DNA from: Microbacterium sp. LWH11-1.2
Lineage (GTDB): Bacteria > Actinomycetota > Actinomycetes > Actinomycetales > Microbacteriaceae
Reading direction: 5' to 3'
Assembly: GCF_038397745.1 (NCBI RefSeq)
Contig: NZ_CP151636.1
Coordinates: forward strand, 372,001-436,000
Length of the DNA: 64,000 bases
Shown: one piece after another, positions 34,460 to 41,987 of the stretch
Numbering within the stretch: the first letter of the stretch is position 1
Layout: the number at the start of each line of letters is the position of its first letter
The notes under the pieces: generated by a model
Database searches by the model: none
What the model saw: the letters and a program-made list of their open reading frames with translations, nothing else
What the model was told of the DNA's origin: nothing
Made by a program: the position numbers and the translations under genes

Positions 34460-35101
34460 CTATCGGAGGATGACGTTGATGTTCACGTCGTTGAGATCGA
34501 CGCCCGGATTGGCGTTCACGTAGTCGATGATGGCCGTGTCGATGTCGCCCACGCGAGTCCTCCACTGCGACCCGAGCGAGGAGTTGATCCGGGTGTCTCC
34601 GACGCGGGAGATGTCTGTGACGTCTCCACCGGCGATTCCGTCGAGTCGATGCAGAGCAGCCTGGCCTTTGAGCCACTCCGCGGCGGCCTGCTGCGCCTGC
34701 TCGACGCTGAGTCCTTCATCACGCAGCTCGTCGTACTTGTCGTTGAGCGCCGCATCACGCGCAGCCTGCTGGGCGCGAAGCGAGTCGGACGTGCGGCCGT
34801 TGTCCAGGTATTCGATGCGGTTACGCAGCCAATCCGCGGCCGACATGTTCTGTAGAGTGTCCATCTGCTCGTTGTACTGGCTGTTGTACTCCGCCGAGTC
34901 GTGCTTCGGATTCCTCTTGAAGCGCTTGAGGCTCACGTCGATCGCGTTGTCGAACCGATCGTTGTCCCTGACTTGCCGGACCACACTGTCGAGGTGGTCG
35001 TTCATGTTGTCGGTGAGCTGGTGCAGCCTGTCCCTGGCGTGCACGCCACCTTTGAGAGCGGCCTGCTTCAACTCGCGGATGATTGGCTTGACCGCGCTCA
35101 T
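34460..35101 (-). CDS. Toxin A: T7SS effector with Ntox15/Tde-type DNase domain
   Basis: 213 residues. Residues 1-50 are the N-terminal block shared with the other cassette toxins (MSAVKPIIRELKQAALKGG...LHQLTDNM). The C-terminal domain (about 85-195) fits polymorphic toxin type 15: SAADWLRNRIEYLDNGR, then ALHRLDGIAGGD with the catalytic HxxD as H151/D154, and INSSLGSQWRTRV. Tde1 proteins with this domain are DNases. Its ATG overlaps the adaptor stop (ATGA at 35101) and its Tdi-type immunity gene follows. Delivery through the T7SS is inferred from the adaptor. Confidence 0.87.
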   Translation of the reverse strand: MSAVKPIIRELKQAALKGGVHARDRLHQLTDNMNDHLDSVVRQVRDNDRFDNAIDVSLKRFKRNPKHDSAEYNSQYNEQMDTLQNMSAADWLRNRIEYLDNGRTSDSLRAQQAARDAALNDKYDELRDEGLSVEQAQQAAAEWLKGQAALHRLDGIAGGDVTDISRVGDTRINSSLGSQWRTRVGDIDTAIIDYVNANPGVDLNDVNINVILR

Positions 35102-35808
35102 CAGTCATCTCCTCCAAAGTCCAGCGCCGAGAACTCCGAGAAGAAGTTCGACGTCAGTGTCTGGATGTCCGCGCCGTGCACCTTCATGGTGGACTGCGCC
35201 TCTTCCAGTGCCTGCAGGTCGGTGTAGAACTCATCCGAGTCCCCGATGTTCCCCTCCACCATCGGCGCATCCAGGATCGCGTCGATCACGGCGGGAAGCT
35301 GCTCCGCCAGCGGCTCGATCGCCATCGGCGCCAACTGGTTGATCAGCTGCTCGACCGCGATGTCGACAGCGGCGTTGAGCAGCTTCTTCTTGATCAGCAG
35401 CATCGGTCCGGCGCCGGCCGCCGTGATCGGGTTCGTGAGCATCGCGACCAGGGTGATCAACGTCGACGACACATCGACGATCACCTTCATCTTCAACGCG
35501 AAGATCGCATCCGCACCCACATCCATCGCCGTCGCCGCCGGCGGCATGATGTCGATCAGCTTCTGCAGGTTCTGCGAACGATTGGCGTTCCAGGCGCTCA
35601 TCGTGGCGGGCCCGGTCTGGCCCCGCATCGCTCCGGCGAGGTCGCCGTTGACCTTGCGATCGACGGCCTGGATCACATCCTCCAGATCCGACCCGAAATT
35701 CCGCACCAGGGTCGCCCCCTTACGAACCTCGTCCTCATCGATATCCGGCCACTCGAAACCCAGCTTCTCCATCACCCAGACAAGCTCATTCGGCAACATC
35801 ATCCCCAC
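35101..35808 (-). CDS. Adaptor A: WXG100-like / CpnT N-terminal-like secretion protein
   Basis: 235 residues from GTG 35808, six bases after GGAGGT. The opening LPNELVWVMEKLGFEWPDID matches the WXG100-like N-terminal domain of CpnT-type actinobacterial toxins, here as a separate protein. A helical first half (about 1-85) is followed by hydrophobic, Gly/Ala-rich segments (about 105-150; LITLVAMLTNPITAAGAGP) and a helical tail with an acidic C-terminus (FGGDD). Adaptors B and E are nearly identical to it. It probably carries the coupled toxin to the EccC ATPase, but no binding evidence is available here. Confidence 0.85.
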   Translation of the reverse strand: MGMMLPNELVWVMEKLGFEWPDIDEDEVRKGATLVRNFGSDLEDVIQAVDRKVNGDLAGAMRGQTGPATMSAWNANRSQNLQKLIDIMPPAATAMDVGADAIFALKMKVIVDVSSTLITLVAMLTNPITAAGAGPMLLIKKKLLNAAVDIAVEQLINQLAPMAIEPLAEQLPAVIDAILDAPMVEGNIGDSDEFYTDLQALEEAQSTMKVHGADIQTLTSNFFSEFSALDFGGDD

Positions 35809-35856
35809 AGCGACACCTCCTGCACAGACTGTACGTGGCAGTCACTCGCCCACACC

Positions 35857-35874
35857 ATGGGTAGCACTCCCCCT
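35857..35874. promoter_or_regulatory. Cassette inverted-repeat site, upstream of adaptor A
   Basis: ATGGGTAGCACTCCCCCT (ATGGG-N8-CCCCT) lies 49 bp before the adaptor A start. It is an imperfect member of the six-site motif. A -10-like TACAGT on the leftward strand is closer to the gene (35828-35833). Confidence 0.5.
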
Positions 35875-35915
35875 GGGCGCGCGACGATGGATCGGACTCT
35901 TCCCTCAGGCGTGGC

Positions 35916-36478
35916 TCAGTGGCCGATGACGCCCTGGAATTCCACCATCACCTGGATCGCGGCGATCGTCTCCCGCTTCTTCAGGTTCTCCACCTTCTCC
36001 GGACCGCCCAGAGAACGCAGAGGCACGAAGGTGAACGACTGCTCGTAGGGCAGTTCGCCGTGGGCCTCGACCGCCCGGGCGAAGATGTCCCAGTTCAGCG
36101 TCCGCGACAGATAGAAGTCTCGCGCCCTGTTCAGCATGTCCAGGAAGTGGCTCAGTTCGCTGTTGAGTCCTGCAGCCCGACCGTCTCGATACCTGATCGC
36201 GATGAATCCGTTCAGACTCGGCTCCCACGTGATGAGGTCCGCGAGCCCCGTCACCATGATCGGGATCGCGATGCCGTCGCCCTGGGTCTTGCCGATGCAA
36301 TCCGCCAACTCCGCCTCGTACACGGCGGGTTGATCACACGCAGGAAGCCCGACGCGAACGATCCGTACCCGTAGGTCTCCCACAGTTCGATCACCTCGTC
36401 GGGAACACGGCCCCGAAAGGCCTCGACGACCTCGGGCTCGACCGTCCCATGGTGCACGAAATCTGAGATCTCGATCAT
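35916..36478 (-). pseudogene. Frameshifted Tdi-type immunity paralogue
   Basis: Two overlapping frames together give a full paralogue of the 33898-34449 protein. The first (from ATG 36478) reads EAFRGRVPDEVIELWETYGY and FASGFLRVINP; the second continues AVYEAELADCIGKTQGDG and runs to the end (EFQGVIGH). Comparison with the intact gene shows one base missing at about 36325-36337. Its start overlaps the upstream stop (ATGA at 36475-36478). It may be a decayed orphan immunity gene, or a sequencing error. Confidence 0.8.
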
Positions 36479-36990
36479 GTTCTTCGCCCTTCGTCGAGCA
36501 CCTCGTCCTCTTGCGGACCGCCGACGAAGGACGGGTCCAGTTCGCGGAAGACGAACGGCTCTGCGAGGGTGCCAGTCTCGTAATATTGCGTGAAGACCGC
36601 GGCCGCGTCGTCGGCGGAGAAGACTTCGTCGGCGAAGACCCTCACCGCCCGTTCGTCGTTGATCGGAATGAGGATCGTGGCTTCACCGGTTGCGGCACCT
36701 CGACCGACTGTATAAAGACGGCCCTTGCCGTCAGGGCCGGGCTTCCGGATCTCTAGCGTCATGGCCGAAGCAGAACCAGCCGCCTGCAGAAACGTGTCGC
36801 CGGTATCCTTCCGCGTCACGATGATGCTCTCCGGATTCGTCGCCCGCCAGATGCTGTAGGTGTACTTGCCTACGCCGTCCAGGTGGCCGAGCATGAGCCG
36901 GAGATGCTCGGGCACAGGGCGGCGTGCCCCGTCGAGCCAGCCCGTCTGCCCGCGAGGGGTGGTCTCGGCGTAGGGTCCGTACCGCGTCAT
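36475..36990 (-). CDS. Imm1-like candidate immunity protein
   Basis: 171 residues. The second half (ATGEATILIPINDER, VFSADDAAAVFTQYYETGTL) resembles the end of Imm1-type immunity proteins, and it is paralogous to the 37125 product (both have an xYSIWRA/xYSLWRA core and an AADxFxxYxxT ending). Its ATG overlaps the stop of a 25-codon adaptor remnant (36987-37064). No toxin is left next to it, so it may be an orphan antitoxin. Confidence 0.7.
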   Translation of the reverse strand: MTRYGPYAETTPRGQTGWLDGARRPVPEHLRLMLGHLDGVGKYTYSIWRATNPESIIVTRKDTGDTFLQAAGSASAMTLEIRKPGPDGKGRLYTVGRGAATGEATILIPINDERAVRVFADEVFSADDAAAVFTQYYETGTLAEPFVFRELDPSFVGGPQEDEVLDEGRRT

Positions 36991-37064
36991 GGTTCCTCCC
37001 GAACGATCACTCGTGTGACCAGAATGTCCTGATCCGGCGACTCGAAGCCCAGCTTCTCCGCCAT
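36987..37064 (-). pseudogene. Adaptor gene remnant (25-codon mini-ORF)
   Basis: ATG 37064 opens a 25-codon frame starting MAEKLGFESPDQDILVT, matching residues 12-24 of the adaptors (MEKLGFEWPDIDED). The rest of the adaptor and its toxin are gone. The frame then runs straight into the next gene with an ATGA overlap. The inverted-repeat site that precedes adaptors is still present at 37097-37114. Confidence 0.7.
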
Positions 37065-37096
37065 GAGGTTACCCCCAGCCGGGACGGCGCAGCGCG

Positions 37097-37114
37097 ATGG
37101 GTAGATCAACCCAC
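37097..37114. promoter_or_regulatory. Cassette inverted-repeat site, upstream of the adaptor remnant
   Basis: ATGGGTAGATCAACCCAC; the opposite strand reads GTGGGTTGATCTACCCAT, a nearly perfect dyad centred on GATC. It is 32 bp before the remnant start and belongs to the six-site motif. Confidence 0.6.
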
Positions 37115-37124
37115 CGTCATCGGG

Positions 37125-37586
37125 TCAGATGGAGTTCGCGGAGGTGTACGACTCGGGGACCTCGTCGGTCTGGAAGTAGACGTAGAAGACGTCGGCCGCC
37201 TCGTCGGCGGTGAACATCTCGTTCGGGTACACGGTCGTGCTGTGACGTCCGTCCTCCCAGTGGATCACCTCGGTCGGGGCTCCGGCTGGTCGATCGCCCG
37301 GCTTCCCGATCACGTATTGGTGCGCAGCGCCGTTCGCGTCCAGCACGCGCACCTCGACGGTCATGACCTGCGCGGTTCCCGCACTCTGCACGTACTCGTC
37401 GGACAGCGGGATGTCCTTCAGGAAGTCGGTGCCCGCGGGAGCGCGCCACAGGCTGTATGCCCAGAACGACGTGCCGTTCAGCCGGTTCAGGGCGAAGCGG
37501 ATCGCGTCCGGATACGGACGCACGCTGTCGATGAGCGGGCCCCGACTGTATCCGTTGGACTCCACCACATGGGTGTGACGGCTCAT
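37125..37586 (-). CDS. Imm1-like candidate immunity protein
   Basis: 153 residues from ATG 37586, with GGAG four bases upstream. It shares with the 36475 product a central WAYSLWRAP segment, a beta-rich middle (MTVEVRVLDANGAAHQY) and an end NEMFTADEAADVFYVYFQT. The domain resembles the Imm1 family. It sits in the immunity-gene stretch behind toxin B. No partner can be named. Confidence 0.68.
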   Translation of the reverse strand: MSRHTHVVESNGYSRGPLIDSVRPYPDAIRFALNRLNGTSFWAYSLWRAPAGTDFLKDIPLSDEYVQSAGTAQVMTVEVRVLDANGAAHQYVIGKPGDRPAGAPTEVIHWEDGRHSTTVYPNEMFTADEAADVFYVYFQTDEVPESYTSANSI

Positions 37587-37612
37587 GGATCTCCTGGTCC
37601 GGTGCTCGGGTC

Positions 37613-38521
37613 TCACGCCTCGGCGCCGGGCAGCACGACGGTGACGGCCGTGCTCAGTCCCGCATCGAAGTCGAAGCGCAGATAGCGGTCATCCACCAGG
37701 TAGAGATCCATCTGCTGACTCGTCTGTCGCGGGGTCCCGAAATGCGCCCCGATGGTGTCGCGGCTCGCCGGCAGGGCCAGTCCGGCGATCAAGAGCTCGG
37801 GGGTCGGGTAACCGGACTTGCCGTCCTCCGCTCGGAGCTTGATGAGCGCGCCCACCAGCACGTCCTGCCTGAACTGGAGCGTGACACCGGTTCTGGCCGA
37901 ATCCTCGTACTGCCACATCGCACCGCCGCGCTCCTCGTCGTAGGACTCGGTCGCCGGACCGGCGAGCCCGATCACCGCCATGTGCGTCGGCGAGAACATC
38001 GAGTGGCCGACAGCGCGCATGAAGACGGCGAGGTCGCCATCGACGGTCTTCGCCCCCTCGACCTCATCGGCCGCGGCCTGCGGAGCGTCGCCGCCGACCA
38101 CCTCCCGCATGACGACGAGCATCTTGAGCGCGTCCCCGTCGAAGTCGAACTGCACGAATCCGGGGTCTATCCGATACCGCACGAATGACTCCGTCGAGCG
38201 AAGCGGTGCGCCGAGCGCCTGCACGACATCGTCCGGTGACGCCTCGGGGGAGACCCCGCCGACGAGGCTCGCCCATCCGCCGTAGGTGCTCTGATCGGGT
38301 GTGTCGGTCGCGTAGACGAAGACCGTACTGAGCACGCCGTCCTTCAGCAGGAAGTCGACCCCGCGATCCGTCATGACGAGGTACTTCTCCTGCACGCCGC
38401 CTTCGTCGAACACCTCGACCTCGTGCGGGCCGTCGACGAACGCGAGAGCATGCTCCAGGCGCGGATCGCCTTCCCGCGCTCCGAGAGCGTTCAGGAAGGT
38501 GAAGACGTCACCCTGGAGCAT
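37613..38521 (-). CDS. Hypothetical protein with internal duplication, candidate immunity protein
   Basis: 302 residues. Two similar halves can be seen: SPDDVVQALGAPLRSTE followed by VQFDFDGDALKMLVVM (about 95-140), and SRDTIGAHFGTPRQTSQ followed by LRFDFDAGLSTAVTVVL (about 255-300). The pattern (LGxP, then an aromatic beta strand and a DFD turn) reminds me of SmpA/BLIP-like folds, which often bind proteins. The start lacks a clear Shine-Dalgarno. No signal peptide; cytosolic. Its position suggests an immunity role. Confidence 0.7.
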   Translation of the reverse strand: MLQGDVFTFLNALGAREGDPRLEHALAFVDGPHEVEVFDEGGVQEKYLVMTDRGVDFLLKDGVLSTVFVYATDTPDQSTYGGWASLVGGVSPEASPDDVVQALGAPLRSTESFVRYRIDPGFVQFDFDGDALKMLVVMREVVGGDAPQAAADEVEGAKTVDGDLAVFMRAVGHSMFSPTHMAVIGLAGPATESYDEERGGAMWQYEDSARTGVTLQFRQDVLVGALIKLRAEDGKSGYPTPELLIAGLALPASRDTIGAHFGTPRQTSQQMDLYLVDDRYLRFDFDAGLSTAVTVVLPGAEA

Positions 38522-38560
38522 CCGGTGTCTGGTCTCCTCGCGCGTCAGGGTTCCTACCGG

Positions 38561-39145
38561 TCACTTCTGAGTCTCGGGGTGGAAGAAGGCACCCCAGTCA
38601 CCGAAGTCCGGGATTCTGGTCCAGTTGGCGGTCACGTCGACGTTGCGGAACTCGCGCGTCTCCACGTCCGCGGGCTCGCCGAAACCCCGTTTCGTGACCC
38701 GTTCTTCCTTGCCGTAACCGTCGGGGCCGAATGTCATCGACACGTTGCCCACGGACGCGTTCCTCAGATAGAAGCGCAACTCGTCCGGATAGGTGTACCA
38801 CGTGATCGCGCTCAAGAAGACCCGGCTGTCATCGCCGTCGTAGTGCGCTGAATCGGACGGGGTGTAATAAGCGCGCCAGGTGTAGGCGACGTCGACGCTT
38901 CCCTGCGCGTTCAGCTTGTGCATCTCCACCCCATTGGCCCTCGGGCACATCTGCAGGTAGGCGTGCGGCCGCTGATCGTCGGACTGGAGCACCACTCCGA
39001 ACCAGTCCTCGCGACGTGCGGCATCGAGGTCGTAGCGAGCGACGGCCTCATCCGTCGTCAACTCCTTGCTGAAGAGTCCCCATTGCTTCTTCGGGTGCTC
39101 CGGACCTGCTCCGACTTTGTCTGTGTAGATGTATCGCTCCGTCAT
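38561..39145 (-). CDS. Candidate immunity protein for toxin B
   Basis: 194 residues from ATG 39145, eight bases after the toxin B stop codon, the usual place for the cognate immunity gene. The protein is beta-rich, acidic and cytosolic, with many aromatics (DVAYTWRAYYTPSDSAHYDG, ITWYTYPDELRFYLRN). I recognise no named immunity family. The assignment rests on position. Confidence 0.65.
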   Translation of the reverse strand: MTERYIYTDKVGAGPEHPKKQWGLFSKELTTDEAVARYDLDAARREDWFGVVLQSDDQRPHAYLQMCPRANGVEMHKLNAQGSVDVAYTWRAYYTPSDSAHYDGDDSRVFLSAITWYTYPDELRFYLRNASVGNVSMTFGPDGYGKEERVTKRGFGEPADVETREFRNVDVTANWTRIPDFGDWGAFFHPETQK

Positions 39146-39152
39146 GGTGATC

Positions 39153-39758
39153 CTAGTTATACACGTTTCCGAGGACGTCCCGTATCTGCACGGGCGGCTC
39201 CTTGCCATTGGCGTGGTCGATCACGGATTGCGGTATGGGGTCGGTCTGTACGGGTACCTCGAGAACGGGCTGCCCGCTAAGCACATCGGGGGAGCCCGCG
39301 ATGGGGGTACCGGGTGGGTACTTGTTCAGCAACTCATCGATGTACGAGTTGGCCGTCTCGGGTCGTACGCTGTCGAGCTGAGTGTTCTTGCGCGACACGA
39401 TCTCCTCACCCGGCAGATACGAGTCCAGGCGCTTACCGTTCCCCAAGGTGACCTCGTTCTGGGGATAACGATGGTGGTTCTGGTAGTTGAACTGGTCCCC
39501 CTCTGCCATGCGGCGACGCCAGAATGGAAGGTCGTCGCGGTCCAGACGTTCGTTCAACCAGTCAGGATTCCGGTCCCGCACGATCGGCGGGTTCCCCGGC
39601 GCGCCGTCGAACCGGTCCTGGCCCCGCACGCGGACGCCGACGTCATCGACGTGCTTGACGATGTTGTCGGCGAGCTGGTGCAGCTTGTCCTTCGCGTGGG
39701 CGAAACCCTTCAACACCGACTGCTTCACCTCACGGATGATCGGCTTGATCGCACTCAT
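39153..39758 (-). CDS. Toxin B: T7SS effector with a polymorphic-toxin C-terminal domain
   Basis: 201 residues. Residues 1-50 are the shared block (SAIKPIIREVKQSVLKGFAH, VRVRGQDRF). The C-terminal domain (about 85-201) has EVTLGNGKRLDSYLPGEEIV, SRKNTQLDSV, YIDELLNKYPPGT, VLEVPVQTDPIPQSVI and QIRDVLGNVY. I recall this module as a common tail of RHS and LXG/WXG polymorphic toxins. The spacing of D112, E119 and K124 hints at a restriction-endonuclease-like nuclease, but I cannot confirm that. Its ATG overlaps the adaptor B stop. Confidence 0.78.
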   Translation of the reverse strand: MSAIKPIIREVKQSVLKGFAHAKDKLHQLADNIVKHVDDVGVRVRGQDRFDGAPGNPPIVRDRNPDWLNERLDRDDLPFWRRRMAEGDQFNYQNHHRYPQNEVTLGNGKRLDSYLPGEEIVSRKNTQLDSVRPETANSYIDELLNKYPPGTPIAGSPDVLSGQPVLEVPVQTDPIPQSVIDHANGKEPPVQIRDVLGNVYN

Positions 39759-40465
39759 CAGTCATCACCCCCGAAGTCCAACGCCTCGAACTCCGCGAAG
39801 AAATTCGACGTCAACGACTGGATATCCGACCCATGCAGCTTCATCGTCGACTGCGCATCATCCAACGCCTGCAGATCCGCATAGAACTCATCCGAATCCC
39901 CGATGTTCCCCTCCACCATCGGCGCATCCAGGATCGCATCGATCACCGCCGGCAGCTTCTCCGCCATCGGCTCGATCAACATCGGCGCCAACTGATTCAA
40001 CAACTGCTCCACCGCGATATCCACCGCCGCATTCAACAGCTTCTTCTTGATCAACAGCATCGGCCCCGCACCCGCCGCCGTGATCGGGTTCGTGAGCATC
40101 GCCACCAACGTGATCAACGTCGACGACACATCGACGATCACCTTCATCTTCAACGCGAAGATCGCATCCGCACCCACATCCATCGCCGTCGCCGCCGGCG
40201 GCATGATGTCGATCAGCTGCTGCAGATTCTGCGAACGGTTCGCGTTCCACGCAGACATCGTCGCCGGACCCGTCTGCCCCCGCAGCGCCCCACCCAGGTC
40301 CCCGTTCACCTGACGATCCACCGCCTGGATCACATCCTCCAGATCCGACCCGAAGTTCCGCACCAGGGTCGCCCCCTTACGAACCTCGTCCTCATCGATA
40401 TCCGGCCACTCGAAACCCAGCTTCTCCATCACCCAGACAAGCTCATTCGGCAACATCATCCCCAC
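39667..40465. repeat. Long direct repeat, copy 1 (adaptor B plus toxin B 5' end)
   Basis: The partner of 47779-48577, in the same orientation and 8112 bp apart. Identity drops sharply beyond the shared toxin N-terminal block. Confidence 0.8.
39758..40465 (-). CDS. Adaptor B: WXG100-like / CpnT N-terminal-like secretion protein
   Basis: 235 residues from GTG 40465 behind GGAGGT. It differs from adaptor A at only a few residues (for example VDRQVNGDLGGALRG against VDRKVNGDLAGAMRG) and is almost identical to adaptor E in DNA as well. Both carry LPNELVWVMEKLGFEWPDID, a Gly/Ala-rich hydrophobic centre and the acidic FGGDD end. The stop overlaps the toxin B start (ATGA), so the two are made in equal amounts and may leave the cell as a complex. 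Confidence 0.85.
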   Translation of the reverse strand: MGMMLPNELVWVMEKLGFEWPDIDEDEVRKGATLVRNFGSDLEDVIQAVDRQVNGDLGGALRGQTGPATMSAWNANRSQNLQQLIDIMPPAATAMDVGADAIFALKMKVIVDVSSTLITLVAMLTNPITAAGAGPMLLIKKKLLNAAVDIAVEQLLNQLAPMLIEPMAEKLPAVIDAILDAPMVEGNIGDSDEFYADLQALDDAQSTMKLHGSDIQSLTSNFFAEFEALDFGGDD

Positions 40466-40513
40466 AGCGACACCTCCTGCACAGACTGTACGTGGCAGTC
40501 ACTCGTCCACACC

Positions 40514-40531
40514 ATGGGTAGCGCTCCCCCG
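40514..40531. promoter_or_regulatory. Cassette inverted-repeat site, upstream of adaptor B
   Basis: ATGGGTAGCGCTCCCCCG lies 49 bp before the adaptor B start, the same distance as at adaptor A. One arm is weakened (CCCCG instead of CCCAT). Confidence 0.5.
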
Positions 40532-40543
40532 ACCAGGGAAGGA

Positions 40544-41185
40544 TCATCTCCCGTCGGGACGCTCGATCTCGACGCTCATGAAGCGCGAGCCGGGGATCGA
40601 CGTGACCTCGAGGGTCGCCCCGTCGAGGGAACCCGGCGCCAGCCCGAACCGCGCCTCCAGCTCGCCGTTGCTCAGACCACGCAGGTCGCCTGCCTCGCTC
40701 GCAGGTGCGAGGAAGCGCATGTCTCCCTGCGCCGTCTCGCCGTACTTGTCGGGGCTGTCCTGACCGATCGCGTCCTCGTACAGCTCCTCCAGCAGCTGTT
40801 TCGGCGCTTTCTTCGGCACGCCCTTCACCTCGTCGAGCACCTCGCCGGGAAGCCCTCGGACGTCCTTGCCCAGCGAGGTTCCCAGATCGCGGGCGGCGTC
40901 GTAGTCGGGGTCCGCGTGCTTCGGCACGTACCCGAGCGTCTCGAGACCGCGCCGCACATCCTCCCGGATGTCGTAGTCCTTCGCATGCGACGTCGGCGGC
41001 TTGCCGTCTCCGCGATGCCGCGGCTCGTCGTCGACGTTCCGCCGATCCCACCCGCGGATGATGTCGGCATCCGCACGATGCTTGCCGCCGCGTTTGCGGA
41101 AGGCGCTCGAGAACCCCTGCTTGAACTCGTGCCCTGCACCGTCCACCGCGTCGACGAGGTCATGCATCAGCTTCTTCAAGGTCAT
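40544..41185 (-). CDS. Toxin C: cassette effector with a different N-terminus
   Basis: 213 residues, starting three bases after the adaptor C stop. The N-terminus (MTLKKLMHDLVDAVDGAGHE) does not match the MSAIKP block of the other toxins, in line with adaptor C being the most divergent adaptor. The middle is helical and charged; the end (MRFLAPASEAGDL, LEVTSIPGSRFMSVEIERP) is compact and beta-like. No known toxin family recognised. No immunity gene follows: adaptor B starts 79 bp on. Toxin identity is inferred from position. Confidence 0.6.
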   Translation of the reverse strand: MTLKKLMHDLVDAVDGAGHEFKQGFSSAFRKRGGKHRADADIIRGWDRRNVDDEPRHRGDGKPPTSHAKDYDIREDVRRGLETLGYVPKHADPDYDAARDLGTSLGKDVRGLPGEVLDEVKGVPKKAPKQLLEELYEDAIGQDSPDKYGETAQGDMRFLAPASEAGDLRGLSNGELEARFGLAPGSLDGATLEVTSIPGSRFMSVEIERPDGR

Positions 41186-41188
41186 GGG

Positions 41189-41896
41189 TCAGCTCCCCGA
41201 GATCTGCAGGTTGGCGATGTCGGCGAGCAGCCGATCGGTGAGGTCCTCCACATCGGCCGCGTGCGCGTCCATGTCAGATGCTGCCTGGTCGAGCGCATCG
41301 AGGTCGGCGAAGAACTCGTCGACGTCTCCGATCGTCCCCTCGACCACGGGCGCGTCCATGAGTGCCATGACCAACGTGGGGACCTGCTCGGCGAGGGGTT
41401 CGATCGCCAGCGGGAGCACCTCGTCGATGACCTTCTCGAGCGTGATCTCCATCGCCATCGAGAAAAGCTTCTTCCGCGCGATGATCAGCAGCGCAGCCCC
41501 GCCCGCCCCGAAGGGGCCGGCGGCGAGCAGCGGGATCAGTTGGGCGAGGGTGACCGTGACGTCGACGATCACCTTCACCTTCAGCGCGAGCACGATGTCG
41601 GCGGCGATGTCGATGCCCACGGCCGCAGGCCCCAGGATGTCGAGCAGCTGCTGCACGTTCTCGGAGCGGTTGCGGTTCCAGCCGGTCACGTGCGCCGTGC
41701 CTGCCTCGCCGCGCATCGCAGACGCCAGCTCGCCGTTGATCCGACGATCGGCGGTCTGCACGAGCGACTCCATGTCGTCGCGGTAGGCGCGCACGTAGAC
41801 GGCGGCCTTGTGCACCTCGTCCTCATCGATGTCGGGCCATTCGAGGCCCAGCTTGTCCATCACCCAGATGAGCTCGTCCGGCAGCATCATTCCCAC
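41189..41896 (-). CDS. Adaptor C: divergent WXG100-like / CpnT N-terminal-like protein
   Basis: 235 residues from GTG 41896, eight bases after GGAGG. It keeps the family opening (LPDELIWVMDKLGLEWPDID), the NRNRSENVQQLLDILGPAA region and the overall length, but it is clearly less alike to A, B and E than they are to one another and lacks the FGGDD tail (ends ANLQISGS). It is paired with toxin C, whose N-terminus also differs, so adaptor and toxin N-termini appear to co-vary. Confidence 0.85.
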   Translation of the reverse strand: MGMMLPDELIWVMDKLGLEWPDIDEDEVHKAAVYVRAYRDDMESLVQTADRRINGELASAMRGEAGTAHVTGWNRNRSENVQQLLDILGPAAVGIDIAADIVLALKVKVIVDVTVTLAQLIPLLAAGPFGAGGAALLIIARKKLFSMAMEITLEKVIDEVLPLAIEPLAEQVPTLVMALMDAPVVEGTIGDVDEFFADLDALDQAASDMDAHAADVEDLTDRLLADIANLQISGS

Positions 41897-41944
41897 GGCG
41901 ACCACCTCCGGCCCCGACGCTACCCAGGGGCGGATGCCGACGCG

Positions 41945-41962
41945 ATGGGGAGATCAGCCCAT
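41945..41962. promoter_or_regulatory. Cassette inverted-repeat site, upstream of adaptor C
   Basis: ATGGGGAGATCAGCCCAT is a full ATGGG-N8-CCCAT dyad 49 bp before the adaptor C GTG start. It separates this cassette from the 292-residue gene upstream. Confidence 0.6.
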
Positions 41963-41987
41963 CGCGCCTCAGCCCATCGGCCGCCCC

